Assembly (NCBI GenBank): GCA_026419315.1 | Contig: JANZZQ010000055.1 | Coordinates: 1 to 7,418 of the forward strand | DNA from: Armatimonadota bacterium | Lineage (GTDB): Bacteria > Armatimonadota > Fervidibacteria > Fervidibacterales > Fervidibacteraceae | DNA length: 7,418 nucleotides | Reading direction: 5' to 3' | In this document: one piece after another, positions 6,009 to 7,418 of the stretch | How the letters are laid out: the number at the start of each line of letters is the position of its first letter | Position numbering within the stretch: the stretch's first letter is position 1 | The notes under the pieces: model-generated | The model's database searches: none | Told to the model about the DNA's origin: nothing | What the model saw: the letters and a program-made list of their open reading frames with translations, nothing else | Translations under genes and position numbers: made by a program

Positions 6009-7418
6009 ATGGCAGTGTTTCAACCTACTGCGATTGTCGGCAACGGGCGAGTGTTGGTCACTTTAGGTCACTCCGCCGAATTGATGGCGTTCTTTTACCC
6101 GAGATGCGACCACGCTCAAAATGTCCGTGAAGGGTTAACGGGAATTTACCTTGATGGCTTTGGGTTCAGCTGGCTTTTCGGGAACGAATGGCAGCGGCAA
6201 CAAAAATACTTGAAAGGTGAAGCCGCCGTCTTGACGGAACTCGTTAGCCCTTTACTCGGATTGAGCGTTAGCGTTTGCGATTTCGTTTCTCCAACAGAGC
6301 CTGTTTTGTTCCGAAATTGGCAAATCAGAAGTTTGGATGGCAAGCCGAAGCGGCTCAGGTTAATGCACTACTTTGAGTTGACCTTGGGCGGACATGAATG
6401 GCAACAAGCGGTGCAAGTTATCACGCTCCCCCACCCAACCCCTCGTCCGGCTGTTATTCAGTGGCGAGGGAATTTTTGGTTTGGCCTTTCAAGCGATTTG
6501 CCTTTCCAACAATGGCAATGCGGCAAGGCTCACGCAAACGCCCACAATCACCCCAAACCCGATATGCTTGACGGTTGGCTCAACGGTCAAACCCTTGAAA
6601 TCGGCAAAGTCGCTTTCGCTGTTGGTTGGCAGTTTTCAATTCCACCCTTTGGCTCGTCTGAACGGACGATGGTCATTGCCTTTGGCGAAAGCAAGCGGGA
6701 AGTCCTTCACCGTTTGGGGCGAAACTTAGGAAAGTCTTTTGAAACTCACCACGAACAGCATCGTCAAGAGTGGAATCAATGGCTAAACCGCTTGAACGCT
6801 CCATTCCTTTGCTCAGTTGCAGATGAACGGGCGCGGTCAGTTTTAGAAGCAGCCTTATGGACTATGAGGTTGACTTGGGATAAAGGTGTGGGAGCACCTA
6901 TTGCGGCGCCGGAGTTTGACCCAACCTTTGAAGCGAGTGGCGGATACGGTTTCTGTTGGTGCCGCGATGCAGCAATCGTTGCCCACGCCTTTGCCGAACT
7001 TGGATTGGCTCAAAAAGCATCTCGCTTTTTTGATTGGTGTGCGAAGGCTCAGTCCCTTGACGGTTACTTCCACCAAAGATATTGGCTTGACGGTTCTTTG
7101 GCGCCCGCTTGGAGCGAAGACCACGACAATTTGCAAGTTGATGAAACCGCAACTGTAGTTTGGTCGGCGGCGCAAGTTTACCGGAAGTTGAAAGAGAAAC
7201 CTAACAGAGCGGTTTGGGAAATGGTTCAACGGGCACTGAAGTTCCTGGCAACTCACTTGACTGCCGGAGTTCACAAAGTCGGCATGGACTTGTGGGAAAC
7301 TTTTCGCGGCCATTTCACTTACACTCAGGCTTCCTTTGTCGCCGCTTTTCAAGCAGGTGCGGAGTTGGCGAAACTTTTGGGCGATGGGGAATGGGCAAGA
7401 CAATGTCAAGCCTTAGCC
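6009..7418 (+). CDS. GH15 glucoamylase-type glycoside hydrolase, 3' end cut by the window
   Basis: The frame is open from ATG 6009 to the last base, giving 470 residues without a stop. Prokaryotic GH15 enzymes are about 620-680 residues, so roughly the last quarter is missing. These enzymes release glucose from non-reducing ends of alpha-glucans; related members act on isomalto-dextrans or trehalose. The N-terminal beta-sandwich domain (about 1-260) starts IVGNGRVLVTLG...FYPRCDHAQN, as in archaeal and bacterial glucoamylases. The (alpha/alpha)6 catalytic domain shows GGYGFCWCRDAA (311-322; family form WPRDA), DGYFHQRYWLDG, LQVDETA (375-381) and DLWETFRGHFTYTQASF. Glu430 in the last motif fits the catalytic acid; the catalytic base Glu would lie beyond the window. 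No signal peptide is seen, so it is probably cytoplasmic and acts on glycogen or imported maltodextrin. The Cys at 318 in place of Pro is unusual. Substrate assignment remains open. Confidence 0.88.
   Translation, partial: MAVFQPTAIVGNGRVLVTLGHSAELMAFFYPRCDHAQNVREGLTGIYLDGFGFSWLFGNEWQRQQKYLKGEAAVLTELVSPLLGLSVSVCDFVSPTEPVLFRNWQIRSLDGKPKRLRLMHYFELTLGGHEWQQAVQVITLPHPTPRPAVIQWRGNFWFGLSSDLPFQQWQCGKAHANAHNHPKPDMLDGWLNGQTLEIGKVAFAVGWQFSIPPFGSSERTMVIAFGESKREVLHRLGRNLGKSFETHHEQHRQEWNQWLNRLNAPFLCSVADERARSVLEAALWTMRLTWDKGVGAPIAAPEFDPTFEASGGYGFCWCRDAAIVAHAFAELGLAQKASRFFDWCAKAQSLDGYFHQRYWLDGSLAPAWSEDHDNLQVDETATVVWSAAQVYRKLKEKPNRAVWEMVQRALKFLATHLTAGVHKVGMDLWETFRGHFTYTQASFVAAFQAGAELAKLLGDGEWARQCQALA

Noticed and set aside
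6394..6729. 111-codon + strand frame within the GH15 gene
   Set aside because: It is out of frame with the continuous 470-codon GH15 reading frame and shows no domain.
6855..7409. 184-codon - strand frame opposite the GH15 catalytic domain
   Set aside because: The + strand frame carries the conserved GH15 motifs over the same bases, so the antisense frame is incidental.

Overview
The window looks like chromosomal DNA of a free-living bacterium, most likely a member of Armatimonadota (Fervidibacter/Chthonomonas-like). The main reason is the first gene. Its prepilin-type N-terminus runs straight into [15 protein letters not shown] and ends with an H-X9-DG motif, a combination that is very abundant in that phylum. 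Base composition is roughly balanced and genes are closely spaced with clear Shine-Dalgarno sites. There is no insertion sequence, CRISPR array, tRNA, rRNA or phage gene. The taxonomic call is an inference from protein signatures, not a database match.

Layout. (1) 1-48 is the end of an upstream unit, closed by a perfect-stem terminator. (2) 141-1241 is a compact two-gene unit on the + strand: a DUF1559 pseudopilin-like protein starting at TTG 141, then a 67-residue single-membrane-span protein. A strong terminator at 1286-1323 closes it. (3) 1359-3701 on the - strand is a full-length superfamily 2 helicase of the MrfA/YprA (Hrq1-like) type with a C-terminal DUF1998 cysteine cluster, probably for DNA repair. 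(4) 3702-4022 is a 321-base divergent intergenic region with an imperfect inverted repeat and a plausible scpA promoter. (5) 4023-4817 is a divergent ScpA (kleisin of the Smc-ScpAB condensin). It is followed after 25 bases by 4843-5853, an MDR-family dehydrogenase that lacks the zinc ligands. (6) After a 155-base spacer comes a GH15 glucoamylase-type gene starting at 6009. It is open for 470 codons and leaves the window at 7418, so it lacks its C-terminus.

How the genes relate. The pseudopilin and the small membrane protein probably act together at the cell envelope. The helicase and ScpA both act on DNA and share a divergent intergenic region, but their functional link is only suggested. The dehydrogenase and the glucoamylase are metabolic and may be read through from the scpA promoter, since no terminator is visible between them.

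No clearly new defence, mobile or regulatory system was found. The points most worth a second look are the self-contained pseudopilin/small-protein cassette, the ScpA with no ScpB beside it and with an N-terminal extension, the MrfA-type helicase without an MrfB neighbour, the unusual Cys in the GH15 W-x-R-D motif, and the inverted repeat between the helicase and scpA.
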